Shown: positions 8,480 through 17,449 of the stretch, one piece after another | Layout of the letters: each line of letters begins with the position of its first letter | Numbering within the stretch: position 1 is the first letter of the stretch | The notes under the pieces: generated by a model | Database searches by the model: none | Seen by the model: only the letters and a program-made list of their open reading frames with translations | What the model was told of the DNA's origin: nothing | Translations under genes and position numbers: made by a program | NCBI RefSeq assembly: GCF_042678405.1 | Contig: NZ_JBHTLI010000001.1 | Coordinates: 806,001-870,000 of the forward strand | From: Salegentibacter_A chungangensis | GTDB taxonomy: Bacteria > Bacteroidota > Bacteroidia > Flavobacteriales > Flavobacteriaceae | Direction: 5' to 3' | Length of the DNA stretch: 64,000 nucleotides

Positions 8480-10000
8480 TTATAAGAGTTTGCTTAAAAA
8501 TTCTTTCACTTCTTCAACATCCTTCAGCCGGAAATCGGCATAGGTTTCTTTGCCGTGGTCACCTACAAGGATCCCAAGCCCATTTTCTAAAGTTTCGAAG
8601 GCATCTTCATCGGTCACATCGTCACCAATATAAACCGAGTATGCTGCGGTCTCTGAATTGCCTATTTTCATTTTAAGGATTTCTACGGCTTTCCCTTTAT
8701 CCCATTCCAGATTGGGCCTTATTTCAATAACCTTTTTGCCTTCTCCTATTTTTAGCTGCTTGTGCTTGGCTAAAACCTCCTCGGTAATACGATGGACTTC
8801 CTCTTCGGCAGACCCTGCAGCCTGGCGGTAATGAATAGCTAAGGTGAATTTTTTTCTTTCGAATTCCACACCCTGGATATGCTTAAGTCGTTCCTTAAGA
8901 ACAGGCTCTGTTTTTTCGAATACCGGAAGGATCTTTTTGGCTTCTTCATTGTCTTTGCTGAAGTTGCCGGGACCCGAAATTTCAAAACCGTGGCTGCCGG
9001 CGTAATAGATGTTCTCAAGGCCCACCCGTTTTTTCACATCGCTTAGGCCGCGACCGCTTATTACAGCGATCTTATATTCCGATGCCAGTTTTTCAACAAT
9101 ATTTTTCATTTCCGGATCCATCGCTGCATCCTGGTGATGCGTGACAATGGGGGCAAGAGTGCCGTCAAAATCAAGAAAAAAAAGAGGTTTGTGCTCTTTG
9201 AAACGCGATTTTAACTGTTCGATGTTTTTAACAGCTGAAGGGAGTGCTGCAGGAGATCTTAGGTTCTTTATTTTCAGATTTACCTCTTCAAGACTATTAA
9301 CAGCTATGTCAGCTCCGTTCTGCAGCAGTTCTTCTTTAGTTGCGCCATTAATAATTCCTGTTACCAGCTTGAAGTTTCCTTTTTTTCCTGCCTGCGTTCC
9401 GGCAATTGCATCTTCAACTATCATCGCTTCTTCCGGAGATACACCCAATTCTTTGGCGGCTTCAAGGAATATATCGGGTTCGGGTTTGCCTTTGATATTT
9501 CTTTCCTGGGAAACAACGCCATCTACACGGGCCTCAAACATATCTTCGAGTCCCGTAGACTGTAAAATTTGCCTGCAGTTCTTACTGGAGGATATAACAG
9601 CTATTCTAAGGCCATCGGCTTTCCATTGCTTGATCTGGTTTATATTTTTCCTGAAAACTTCTACGCCTTCATCTTTAATAATTTCCAGAAGGAGTCGGTT
9701 CTTTCGGTTCCCAAGCCCGCAAATAGTCTCCCTGTGTGGGTCGTCATCGGGAGAGCCTTTAGGGAGATCAATATTCCGGGATCTAAGAAATTCACGCACA
9801 CCGTCATATCTCGGGATACCATCTACATACTTAGGGTAATCTTCTTCTATGGAGAAACTTTTAAACGGTTCCTTCCCGCTATCTTCTCTTTCCTCGTTAT
9901 ATTCATCGAACATCCGCTTCCAGGCTTTGGCGTGCTGCCTGGCGGTTTTGGTGATGACCCCGTCGAGATCGAAGATCCCTGCTTTCACACTATACTCCAT
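8480..10000 (-). CDS. otsB: Fusion of beta-phosphoglucomutase-like HAD domain and trehalose-6-phosphate phosphatase
   Basis: 506 residues made of two HAD-superfamily halves. Residues 1-240 are beta-phosphoglucomutase-like: nucleophile and acid D11/D13 in FDLDGVITKTA, VISSSKNC motif II, and KPEPDIF with IVEDAIAG motifs III/IV. Residues 265-506 are an OtsB-type phosphatase: D277/D279 in FFLDFDGTLAPI, VISGRGLSD, and YIGDDVTDEDAFE. The first half should convert beta-glucose 1-phosphate to glucose 6-phosphate; the second removes phosphate from trehalose 6-phosphate. The downstream GH65 gene begins one base later and would supply beta-G1P. No OtsA synthase is in the window. The only oddity is the fusion, which has precedent in mycobacterial OtsB1. 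Confidence 0.87.
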   Translation of the reverse strand: MEYSVKAGIFDLDGVITKTARQHAKAWKRMFDEYNEEREDSGKEPFKSFSIEEDYPKYVDGIPRYDGVREFLRSRNIDLPKGSPDDDPHRETICGLGNRKNRLLLEIIKDEGVEVFRKNINQIKQWKADGLRIAVISSSKNCRQILQSTGLEDMFEARVDGVVSQERNIKGKPEPDIFLEAAKELGVSPEEAMIVEDAIAGTQAGKKGNFKLVTGIINGATKEELLQNGADIAVNSLEEVNLKIKNLRSPAALPSAVKNIEQLKSRFKEHKPLFFLDFDGTLAPIVTHHQDAAMDPEMKNIVEKLASEYKIAVISGRGLSDVKKRVGLENIYYAGSHGFEISGPGNFSKDNEEAKKILPVFEKTEPVLKERLKHIQGVEFERKKFTLAIHYRQAAGSAEEEVHRITEEVLAKHKQLKIGEGKKVIEIRPNLEWDKGKAVEILKMKIGNSETAAYSVYIGDDVTDEDAFETLENGLGILVGDHGKETYADFRLKDVEEVKEFLSKLL

Positions 10001-10066
10001 TTTTGAATTTTTTTAAAGTTCTAAACTTAGTTAGGACAGCAGATACCGGGGGAGAATATTCAAGCC

Positions 10067-10567
10067 TTATTTGGCTTTTTTATAGATGCCCTTAAATAGT
10101 TCTTTGATTACCTTTCCTTCTTTGCTGAGAGTTTCCCATAACTGGATCACACTTTCGTCTGAATTTTTTGTCCAGGTAATCCTGTTGTAGTATTCCGTTC
10201 CGTCCTTTCCTTTAGTGAGTTCACTTTTAAGCAACATTCTATTTTCTTCAGCTTTTCCTTTTAAAACAAGATTTTGTCCCTGGCTGTCTATCCATACCTG
10301 GTTCCAGGTACCATCCTGTGAATTGTAATAATTATAACTTCTGCCGGTGGTTCCCTTTGCGCCACGCCAATGTTCGCTTATAATGCAATCTTTCTCAAGT
10401 TTCTTAATGCTGTTTTCACCAATTTTATTTCCCTTTGTGTCATAGACCTCCCAATCTCCCACCCAAAAATCGAAGGCTTTATGAGAATCTGTACAGCAGG
10501 CACAATCCTGGGCGAAAGCAGGCAGGTTAAAAGTGAGAATAAGGATGGCAGAAAGGAGGATTCTCAT
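10067..10567 (-). CDS. Secreted DUF1579-like protein
   Basis: 166 residues with a signal peptide (FNLPAFAQ, about 20 residues), then CACC and a domain that opens FDFWVGDWEVYDTKGN. That opening and the repeated Trp-rich strands match DUF1579, a beta-rich fold possibly related to lipocalins. It is probably periplasmic. The closely placed cysteines after the cleavage site could bind metal or form a disulphide. Function is unknown. It is the last of three minus-strand secreted-protein genes, separated from the next by a hairpin. Confidence 0.7.
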   Translation of the reverse strand: MRILLSAILILTFNLPAFAQDCACCTDSHKAFDFWVGDWEVYDTKGNKIGENSIKKLEKDCIISEHWRGAKGTTGRSYNYYNSQDGTWNQVWIDSQGQNLVLKGKAEENRMLLKSELTKGKDGTEYYNRITWTKNSDESVIQLWETLSKEGKVIKELFKGIYKKAK

Positions 10568-10641
10568 AATTTCAAGGGTTAGCTTTGTCTATCAACAAGT
10601 TACAAATTATTTCTTTTGCTCTTTGAAAAATGATAAATGCA

Positions 10642-10674
10642 ACGTGCCCGAATTTTATTCAAATCCGGGCACGT
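10642..10674 (-). terminator. Hairpin, possible terminator
   Basis: A perfect 9-bp stem (ACGTGCCCG / CGGGCACGT) with a 15-base loop lies 43 bases downstream of the paralogue gene at 10717. The following minus-strand sequence is only moderately T-rich, so termination is likely but not certain. Confidence 0.5.
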
Positions 10675-10716
10675 GTTTGTCTGGAATTTTGGCTAATTCA
10701 AACAAATCTACAGTCT

Positions 10717-11499
10717 TTATTCTGTCTGTACTTCGGCACTCAGGCCACTAAGTTCAGGCTGGTAAATCCAAATCTCACTTTGTTTTCCGGAAGTGATCTC
10801 TCCCCATTCTCTTATGAAGCTTTGAAAACTTCCTTCCCCGTTCACTTCTTCGTATGCCTTTATAAATTGGGGGTCTTTTCCCATCCAGGCCATTTCTTCA
10901 AAAAAGAATACCATTGCCAGGTCTCTGCCATCTTTTGAATTTGGTAATTCGTTGGTATATACCCCATACGTAAGCTCAGGAAATTTCTCCTGCATCACCT
11001 TGGTTGCCTTTTCCATCGATTTGATCACATCAGCTTCTTTATAACGATTTACATCGTACATATCTACCAGTAACTTATCAATTTTGAAATCCTGGCTGAA
11101 GTTCGATAAATCGGGGTGAGAGCGCCAGTAGATCTGATCAGATTCCGGCAGGATGTAAGCTGCTACATTATCACGCCAATCTGCATCGTGGCCCTGCTTA
11201 TCATGGGGGCGCTTATCGAATGCGCTCCAGGGCAGGGGCCCCATAGACCATATGTATCTGCCTGAATTTGGCCCGCTGGCAATAAAGTATACTCTGGCGC
11301 CAAAAGGCCCTTCTGCATGATACTGCTTGTTATGAGCCGCAAGGCCTTCTTCAAATTGTTTGAGGTGCTCCGGATTTGGAGTGAGAAGAACATTTTCAAA
11401 GACAACATACTCCTGATTGTCTACTTCACTTTCTTGGTCAGTGTTTTGGGATATTGCCACGATCGGAATCAGGAATACCCACAGTAATAGGGATCTCAT
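10717..11499 (-). CDS. Secreted protein of unknown function, tandem paralogue B
   Basis: 260 residues with a signal peptide (VFLIPIVAISQ). The mature part aligns by eye along its whole length with the product of the gene at 11787-12575: the LTPNPEHLKQFEEGLAAHN region, GPxNSGRYIWSMGP, WRSHPDLSNFS, YGVYTNELP, SKDGRDLAM, and EIWIYQPELSGL near the end. The pattern of two similar halves suggests a duplicated ferredoxin-like (antibiotic monooxygenase-type) fold, but this is inference. No family name is recognised. It probably acts in the periplasm or is anchored to the cell surface. The 287-bp gap and terminator before it suggest separate transcription from its paralogue. Confidence 0.7.
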   Translation of the reverse strand: MRSLLLWVFLIPIVAISQNTDQESEVDNQEYVVFENVLLTPNPEHLKQFEEGLAAHNKQYHAEGPFGARVYFIASGPNSGRYIWSMGPLPWSAFDKRPHDKQGHDADWRDNVAAYILPESDQIYWRSHPDLSNFSQDFKIDKLLVDMYDVNRYKEADVIKSMEKATKVMQEKFPELTYGVYTNELPNSKDGRDLAMVFFFEEMAWMGKDPQFIKAYEEVNGEGSFQSFIREWGEITSGKQSEIWIYQPELSGLSAEVQTE

Positions 11500-11739
11500 A
11501 AAAGTAAATTTTGGTTAGTTATTTTTGCTAATACTTCCTGATTTCCGGGGGCAGTTTCTTGAAAAGTCAGAGAATTAAGTTAATGATAATTATCTATTTT
11601 TCAAGCCCTTATAGTGGTAAAAAAGTCTTAAATAGAATTTTTAAAGTAAGATATTCATATTTTACGGGGTGTTCTGTTGTGAATTTATAAAAAGATTAAC
11701 ATTGTCTGTTGGGGGTGAATTCCAAAATTGAAGCATAAA

Positions 11740-11766
11740 AAAGCCGACCTTTTTAAAGTCGGCTTT
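11740..11766 (-). terminator. Rho-independent terminator
   Basis: A 9-bp stem (AAAGCCGAC / GTCGGCTTT), loop of nine, followed on the minus strand by a T run. It lies 21 bases past the stop of the gene at 11787-12575. Confidence 0.85.
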
Positions 11767-11786
11767 ATGTCGGTTCGTTAATCAAT

Positions 11787-12575
11787 CTATTCTTCAACTC
11801 TGCTGCCGGTAGTAACCTGGCTTCCTATTCCGCTTAGGGCCTGATTAAACACCCAGATTTCGGTCTGGGCTCCGGCGGTGATATCTTTCCATTCTTGCAT
11901 AAATTTATCGTAGGTTCCTTCGCCGTGTACAGCATTGTAATTTTCCTTGAACTTGAAGTCTTTGCTTAGCCACTTAAAGTGGTCGAAGAAATAAGCAATG
12001 GCCATATCCCGTCCATCATTGGTTGCCGCAAATTCGTTGGTATAAATTCCATAGGGCATATCAGGATACTTCTCCTTAAATACCTTAGTGACCTTAGCCA
12101 GCTCTTTCTTCATTCGTTCTCCTTCCATTCTGTTTATGTCGAACATTACGATCTCAAGTTTGTTCACATCAAAATTTGGAGGGAAATTGGAGAGGTCGTG
12201 ATGAAAACGCCAGTAGGTGGAGTTTAAATCCTCCTGCATATAAGGGACTACGTTTTTGTCCCAATCTTCACTGTGCGCTTCAGCATTCTCCCTTGGTTTA
12301 TCAAGAGTGCTCCATTGGAAAGGTCCCATTACAGCCATCATTTTATCTGTATTTGGGCCATTCATAATGTTATAGATCCTCACGCCCCAGTCGCCGCCGT
12401 TGTGAAACTGTTCGTTGTGTGCCTTCATTCCTTGCTTAAAGTCGTCCATATGACCTGGCTTAGGTGCGAATACCGTTGTGCCTACCACGAGGTACTCTTC
12501 ATTCTCATTTGATTGGTCCGATTGTGAAAAAACCAGAAAAGGGGCCAGCAAAATCCAAAATAATATAGTTTTCAT
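11787..12575 (-). CDS. Secreted protein of unknown function, tandem paralogue A
   Basis: 262 residues with a signal peptide (LLAPFLVFSQ, about 18). Its sequence parallels the neighbouring 10717-11499 product: FAPKPGHMDDFKQGMKAHN, GPNTDKMMAVMGPFQWS, WRFHHDLSNFP, YGIYTNEFAATNDGRDMA, and EIWVFNQALSGI. It carries a slightly longer tail (TTGSRVEE). No enzyme motif is recognised. Conserved Trp, His and Asp positions shared by the pair would be the first candidates for a binding site. The pair most likely arose by local duplication. Confidence 0.72.
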   Translation of the reverse strand: MKTILFWILLAPFLVFSQSDQSNENEEYLVVGTTVFAPKPGHMDDFKQGMKAHNEQFHNGGDWGVRIYNIMNGPNTDKMMAVMGPFQWSTLDKPRENAEAHSEDWDKNVVPYMQEDLNSTYWRFHHDLSNFPPNFDVNKLEIVMFDINRMEGERMKKELAKVTKVFKEKYPDMPYGIYTNEFAATNDGRDMAIAYFFDHFKWLSKDFKFKENYNAVHGEGTYDKFMQEWKDITAGAQTEIWVFNQALSGIGSQVTTGSRVEE

Positions 12576-13001
12576 AAGCTATATGTTTTAATGGTTAATA
12601 TTCGAAAGAAAAAAGACCGCTTCGGAAATACGGGCTCACAGGATCTCAGTAAGATTTCCTATGTTAATTTAAGAATAAATATTTATAAATCAGTCGTCTA
12701 GGTTTTTTTCTGGCGGATTCAAAATTTGAATTTTACAGAAACACAGCAGGTTCGAGACTTTAGAGCTCAAGAAAATGAGGAAAATAATTTTTTACAGATT
12801 TAAAATAGCAGGAAGCTAATCTATTGCCAAGAGTTTTTGTTTCACGAATCGTTCTTAATCTTTATCATTTTTTATTTGTAGCAGATTGATGAATGTGGTT
12901 TTTTATCACTAAAAATCAGTATTTTATCTAAAATTCGGTTAAAATTTTAGTGGCGTGGTTCCTAATAGATAAATTAGATTAATAATTAAAAATATTAACC
13001 G
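12576..13001. other. 426-bp AT-rich intergenic region
   Basis: This lies between two divergent genes (12575 minus, 13002 plus), so it must hold both promoters. No ORF, hairpin or clear TTTG / TAnnTTTG pair stood out. Confidence 0.5.
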
Positions 13002-13496
13002 ATGAAACTATTAAAACTATTGCCATTAATGGCATTGATGATCTTTGTATCCTGTCAGGAAGTAAAGGAGGAAGAAGCTGAAGAAAAAAAAGAGATGGTG
13101 GAGGTTCGCAAGCCGGATCAGGTGATGAAAGACTGGATCAGCGCGTGGAATAATAATGACGCGAAGGGAATAAAGGATCTTACCGCCAAAAATGCCGTGT
13201 TGCTTCATAACGGAAGGGCGGTTCAAAAAGACAGTGTGATGGCCTGGATAGATGGCGGTGCCGCAATAATGAAAGATCTGGAAATTAACTCATTAAAAAA
13301 GAATGCCGCTGATCAAATCGCGTACGAGGCGGGGACTTATACCCATGTGTATAAAGATAATGATAGCCTGGAAGTGAAGGGAACCTATACGGTAATCTGG
13401 GAAAGAGCAAAGAACGACAGTTTAGGATGGCAGATCAGGTTAATGAGTATCGCCGATATGCAGGAAAAAGACACGCTTAATGTGGAGAATAATTAG
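13002..13496 (+). CDS. SnoaL-like / DUF4440-type lipoprotein
   Basis: 164 residues. A lipoprotein signal with lipobox around FVSC (Cys about 19) is followed by a charged Glu/Lys linker and a domain resembling the SnoaL/NTF2-like fold: WISAWNNNDAKGIKDLTAKNAVLLHNG, then GTYTHVYKDNDSLEVKGTYTVIWER. Such domains bind small ligands or act as weak enzymes; many are annotated DUF4440. It should sit on the outer or inner membrane facing the periplasm. The gene is a single unit with its own terminator. Confidence 0.7.
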   Translation: MKLLKLLPLMALMIFVSCQEVKEEEAEEKKEMVEVRKPDQVMKDWISAWNNNDAKGIKDLTAKNAVLLHNGRAVQKDSVMAWIDGGAAIMKDLEINSLKKNAADQIAYEAGTYTHVYKDNDSLEVKGTYTVIWERAKNDSLGWQIRLMSIADMQEKDTLNVENN

Positions 13497-13548
13497 TATT
13501 TGTAAGAATATTGAATTGCTGGCTGGTGTGTAAAGGCATAAGCCCCGG

Positions 13549-13576
13549 AAAGTCCTTCAGAATGAGGGACTTTTTT
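13549..13576 (+). terminator. Rho-independent terminator
   Basis: The stem AAAGTCC / GGACTTT extends imperfectly by three more pairs and is followed by a T run at 13571-13576. It is downstream of the SnoaL-like lipoprotein gene. Confidence 0.75.
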
Positions 13577-13604
13577 AGGTAATTAGAGGCTCTGAAAAAC
13601 AAAA

Positions 13605-13630
13605 AAAGCTTCAGATTTCTCTGAAGCTTT
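13605..13630 (-). terminator. Rho-independent terminator of tRNA-Leu
   Basis: An 11-bp perfect stem (AAAGCTTCAGA / TCTGAAGCTTT) with a 4-base loop and a T run on the minus strand, four bases past the encoded CCA end of the tRNA. Confidence 0.88.
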
Positions 13631-13634
13631 TTCC

Positions 13635-13719
13635 TGGTGCGGGCGGAGAGACTCGAACTCTCACACCTCTCGGCACTAGATCCTAAGTCTAGCGTGTCTA
13701 CCAATTCCACCACGCCCGC
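13635..13719 (-). tRNA. tRNA-Leu (anticodon TAG)
   Basis: Read on the minus strand from 13719: acceptor stem GCGGGCG pairs with CGCCCGC, the D-arm holds TGGTAGACACGC, the anticodon stem CTAGA/TCTAG encloses the loop CTTAGGA with anticodon TAG (reads CUN/CUA leucine codons), a long variable arm (GTGCCGAGAGGTGT region) is typical of class II tRNAs, and the T-arm contains GTTCGAGTC. The discriminator A is at 13638 and CCA is encoded (13637-13635). A terminator follows directly. Confidence 0.96.
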
Positions 13720-13839
13720 ATTTCAATATTTAGTGCGTTATTTCTGTAACGCGGATGCAAATATACACAATACTTTCAATTTACAAACAGCTCAGCAAAA
13801 AAAATCTTTTTACCTTTATAAAAAATCAAAAATCAGAGA

Positions 13840-15228
13840 ATGAAGGACAGCAAAAAATACGTTGAAGAGAATAAAGACAGGTTCCTGAATGAGTTGATAG
13901 ACCTGCTTAAAATTCCTTCCATTAGTGCCGATCCGGCGTATAAAAACGATATGCTCACCACTGCGGAAGCCGTGAAAGAACAATTGCTGGCGGCAGGCTG
14001 TGATAAAGCAGAAATTTGTGAGACACCGGGACACCCCGTGGTATACGGAGAAAAAATTATAGATAAAGACCTGCCTACCGTTCTGGTTTACGGGCATTAC
14101 GATGTGCAGCCGCCGGACCCACTCGATCTTTGGAATTCACCACCATTCGAACCGGTTATTAAAGAGACCGAAATTCATCCTGAAGGTGCGATCTATGCGA
14201 GGGGAGCCTGTGATGATAAAGGCCAGATGTATATGCACGTAAAGGCGCTGGAATTTATGACCAAAAATGATGAGCTGCCTTGTAACGTGAAGTTTATGAT
14301 AGAAGGGGAAGAAGAGGTAGGAAGCGAACACCTTGGCTGGTTCATCGAGAATAATAAAGAGAAGCTTGCTAATGATGTTATCCTCATTTCAGATACGGGA
14401 ATGATCAGCAAAGACACTCCTTCTATTACTACCGGCCTGCGAGGACTTTCTTATGTAGAGGTAGAGGTTACCGGGCCTAATCGTGACCTGCATTCCGGGC
14501 TTTACGGAGGGGCCGTTGCCAACCCGATCAATATTCTGTCTAAAATGATCGCTTCTTTAACCGATGGGAATAATCATATCAGCATACCCGGATTCTATGA
14601 TAAAGTGGAGGAACTGGGAGAAGAAGAACGCAAGAAAATGGCTGAAGCTCCTTTTAGCGAAGAAGAATACAGGAAAAAGCTCGGAATTAAAGACACCTAT
14701 GGAGAAGCCGGATTCACAACCACAGAGCGGGCTTCTATCAGGCCAACTCTTGATGTTAACGGGATCTGGGGCGGATATATTGGGGAAGGAGCCAAAACCG
14801 TACTTCCGGCCAAAGCCTTTGCGAAGATCTCGATGAGACTGGTTCCAAATCAGGACTGGAAAGAGATCACCAGGCTGTTTAAAGAACATTTTGAAAGTAT
14901 TGCGCCAGATGCGGTTAGCGTAGAGGTGAAACCACATCACGGGGGGCAGGGATATGTCACCCCTATAGACAATGTAGGTTATCAGGCGGCAAGCAAGGCT
15001 TATGAAGAGACCTTTGGGAAAACGCCAATTCCGCAGCGAAGCGGTGGAAGTATTCCAATTGTTTCTTTGTTTGAGAAAGAACTGAAGAGTAAGATTATCT
15101 TAATGGGCTTTGGTCTGGATACCGATGCCATCCACTCACCTAACGAGCATTTTGGAGTTTGGAACTACCTGAAAGGAATAGAGACCATTCCGTGGTTCTA
15201 TAAATATTTTACAGAGATGAGTAAATAA
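13840..15228 (+). CDS. M20-family dipeptidase (cytosolic dipeptidase / CNDP type)
   Basis: 462 residues, no signal peptide. The two-zinc site of M20 peptidases is visible: H86 and D88 in VYGHYDVQPPDP, bridging D125 in RGACDDKG, the catalytic Glu pair in MIEGEEEVGS, Asp in LISDTGM, and the late His in DAIHSPNEHF. The dimerisation (lid) domain occupies roughly residues 210-370. The length and the DVQPPDP motif favour the carnosinase-like dipeptidase subfamily over ArgE or DapE. It should hydrolyse dipeptides in the cytosol, complementing the dipeptidyl-peptidase III encoded next, although a terminator separates the two genes. Confidence 0.9.
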   Translation: MKDSKKYVEENKDRFLNELIDLLKIPSISADPAYKNDMLTTAEAVKEQLLAAGCDKAEICETPGHPVVYGEKIIDKDLPTVLVYGHYDVQPPDPLDLWNSPPFEPVIKETEIHPEGAIYARGACDDKGQMYMHVKALEFMTKNDELPCNVKFMIEGEEEVGSEHLGWFIENNKEKLANDVILISDTGMISKDTPSITTGLRGLSYVEVEVTGPNRDLHSGLYGGAVANPINILSKMIASLTDGNNHISIPGFYDKVEELGEEERKKMAEAPFSEEEYRKKLGIKDTYGEAGFTTTERASIRPTLDVNGIWGGYIGEGAKTVLPAKAFAKISMRLVPNQDWKEITRLFKEHFESIAPDAVSVEVKPHHGGQGYVTPIDNVGYQAASKAYEETFGKTPIPQRSGGSIPIVSLFEKELKSKIILMGFGLDTDAIHSPNEHFGVWNYLKGIETIPWFYKYFTEMSK

Positions 15229-15275
15229 CTTTCAGTCTGGAGGCTGAAAAAACATAGCTTGCTGCGCGTCAATAA

Positions 15276-15311
15276 AAAGGGCATCAGATTTTTTCAAAAC
15301 TGATGTCCTTT
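15276..15311 (+). terminator. Rho-independent terminator
   Basis: A 12-bp stem (AAAGGGCATCAG / CTGATGTCCTTT, one G-T pair) with a T-rich loop, 47 bases past the dipeptidase stop. The stem end overlaps the start of the promoter of the next gene. Confidence 0.8.
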
Positions 15312-15316
15312 ATTAT

Positions 15317-15324
15317 TAACTTTG
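15317..15324 (+). promoter_or_regulatory. Bacteroidota-type -7 promoter element
   Basis: TAACTTTG matches the TAnnTTTG -7 box of Bacteroidota housekeeping promoters and lies 21 bases before the ATG at 15345. No convincing -33 TTTG is visible, because the preceding hairpin occupies that region. Confidence 0.55.
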
Positions 15325-15344
15325 GTCATCTCAAATTTATAAAA

Positions 15345-17423
15345 ATGAAACATTTATTAAGTATTTTTTTGCTGGCACTGGCACTTACATTTACGTCCTG
15401 TGACCAGAAAGACAAGGATTCTAAGGACCTTGCAGAGAAGGAGATGACTTCTCCTGAAGATTTCAATTATAAAGTAGACGAATTTGCCGATCTCAAGATC
15501 CTGCGTTATCAAATCCCGGGATGGGAAAATTTAAGTCTTAAAGAACAAAAGCTGGTTTACTATCTCACTCAGGCCGGACTTGCCGGTCGTGATATTATGT
15601 GGGACCAGAATTACAAGCACAATCTTGAGATCCGGGAAGCTCTGGAGAAAATTTACACCAATTATGAAGGTGATAAATCTTCCGAAGACTGGCAGGCTTT
15701 TGAGACTTACCTGAAAAGAGTGTGGTTCTCTAACGGAATTCATCACCATTATTCGAACGACAAGTTAAAGCCGGGGTTTAGCAAAGAATATTTCAATTCT
15801 CTGCTTGAAGCAACTAATACTGAGCTAAGCGGAGAGCCTTTTGAAGTGATCTTCAACGATAAGGATATGAAAAAGGTGAATCTTGATGAGTCAAAAGGTC
15901 TTGTGGAAGGATCAGCTGTTAATTTTTACGGAGAAGGGATAACTGCCGAAGAGGTATCAAACTTCTATGCGGCAAAAAAATCTCCAAATCCGGAGAAGCC
16001 TCTTGCTTTCGGAATTAACACGAAACTGGTTAAGGAGAATGGTGAGTTAGTTGAGAAAGTATACAAAAGTGGCGGACTTTATGGTGATGCCATAGATGAG
16101 ATCGTTTCTTGGCTTGAGAAAGCTAAAGGTGTTGCCGAAAATGAAAAACAGGCAAATGCACTTGGACTTCTTATTGAGTACTATAAGACCGGGGATCTTC
16201 AGACCTGGGACGAGTATAATGTTGCCTGGGTAGAAGCTACCGAAGGGAATATAGATTATATCAACAGTTTTATAGAAGTATATAACGACCCAATGGGATA
16301 TACCGGTTCTTATGAAACTATCGTTCAGATCAAGGATTTTGATATGTCTGAAAAGATGAGCGTGGTAGAGAAGAACGTTCAGTGGTTCGAGGATAACTCG
16401 CCAATTATGGATGATCATAAGAAAGACTCGGTTGTTGGGGTAACTTATAAAACAGTGATCGTAGCCGGGGAAGCCGGAGATGCCTCTCCAAGTACTCCTA
16501 TCGGGGTTAACCTGCCTAATTCCAGCTGGATAAGAAAGGCTCACGGAAGTAAATCGGTTTCTCTCGGAAATATTATCAATGCCTATGAAAATGCCGGTGG
16601 TTCTGATAAGCTGAAAGAATTTGCTCACGATGAGGAAGAGATCGCTCTTTCTGAAGAATACGGGAAAGAGGCAGATAAGCTTCATACAGCCCTTCACGAA
16701 GTGGTGGGTCACGCTTCAGGCCAGTTGAACCCTGGAGTAGGAACCACCAAGGAAACTCTTAAAAGTTATGCTTCAACTCTGGAAGAAGGTCGTGCAGACC
16801 TTGTAGGTCTCTACTACCTGATGGATCCAAAACTGGAAGAACTTGGCCTTACCGATGATGTTGAAAAGCTTGGAAAGGCTGCTTATAACGATTATATCCG
16901 TAACGGGTTAATGACGCAACTGGTAAGAATTGAGCAGGGAGCAGATATCGAGGAAGCTCATATGAGAAACCGTCAGTGGGTTAGCGCCTGGGTTTTCGAG
17001 AAAGGTAAAGAAGAAGGAGTGATCGAAAAGGTGCAGAAAGATGGTAAGACTTATTATGATATTAAAGACTATCAGAAACTAAGAGAGCTTTTTGGAGAAT
17101 TGCTTAAGGAAACACAAAGAATTAAATCTGAAGGTGATTTTGAGGCAGCCAAAAACCTTGTAGAGAATTACGGGGTGAAGGTAGATCAGGATCTTCACAA
17201 AGAAGTTCTTGAAAGAAATGAGAAATTCAAGTCGGCTCCTTACAGCGGATTTGTAAATCCTGTACTTGTTCCTGAAATGGATGAGAACGGAGAGATCGTT
17301 TCTATTAAGGTAACTCAGCCTTCCACTTTCGAAGAGCAAATGCTGAATTATGCAAAAGATCACAGCTTTTTAACTGAAGAGAAGAAAGCTGAAAAAGAAG
17401 AAATGGCAGAAGCTGAAATGTAA
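15345..17423 (+). CDS. Dipeptidyl-peptidase III family lipoprotein (M49)
   Basis: 692 residues from the ATG at 15345 (MKHLLSIFLLALALTFTSC), chosen over the upstream ATG at 15303 because it begins a proper lipoprotein signal with Cys at about 19, and because a -7 promoter box lies at 15317. The M49 zinc motif HEVVGH is at H451-H456, and the second motif EEGRAD at E480-D485 supplies the third ligand. The family removes dipeptides from peptide N-termini. Unlike cytosolic eukaryotic DPP III, this one should be membrane-anchored in the periplasm or on the surface, as seen in other Bacteroidota. The tail is very rich in Lys and Glu. It has its own promoter and terminator. Confidence 0.92.
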   Translation: MKHLLSIFLLALALTFTSCDQKDKDSKDLAEKEMTSPEDFNYKVDEFADLKILRYQIPGWENLSLKEQKLVYYLTQAGLAGRDIMWDQNYKHNLEIREALEKIYTNYEGDKSSEDWQAFETYLKRVWFSNGIHHHYSNDKLKPGFSKEYFNSLLEATNTELSGEPFEVIFNDKDMKKVNLDESKGLVEGSAVNFYGEGITAEEVSNFYAAKKSPNPEKPLAFGINTKLVKENGELVEKVYKSGGLYGDAIDEIVSWLEKAKGVAENEKQANALGLLIEYYKTGDLQTWDEYNVAWVEATEGNIDYINSFIEVYNDPMGYTGSYETIVQIKDFDMSEKMSVVEKNVQWFEDNSPIMDDHKKDSVVGVTYKTVIVAGEAGDASPSTPIGVNLPNSSWIRKAHGSKSVSLGNIINAYENAGGSDKLKEFAHDEEEIALSEEYGKEADKLHTALHEVVGHASGQLNPGVGTTKETLKSYASTLEEGRADLVGLYYLMDPKLEELGLTDDVEKLGKAAYNDYIRNGLMTQLVRIEQGADIEEAHMRNRQWVSAWVFEKGKEEGVIEKVQKDGKTYYDIKDYQKLRELFGELLKETQRIKSEGDFEAAKNLVENYGVKVDQDLHKEVLERNEKFKSAPYSGFVNPVLVPEMDENGEIVSIKVTQPSTFEEQMLNYAKDHSFLTEEKKAEKEEMAEAEM

Positions 17424-17449
17424 ATTTTCAAAATTTATTATAAAGTAAA

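Noticed and set aside
9141..9839. 232-codon plus-strand ORF opposite the OtsB fusion
   Set aside because: Ser-rich, low-complexity translation antisense to two well-defined HAD domains.
16047..16712. 221-codon minus-strand ORF opposite DPP III
   Set aside because: Antisense to the M49 gene and its zinc motif; no family features.
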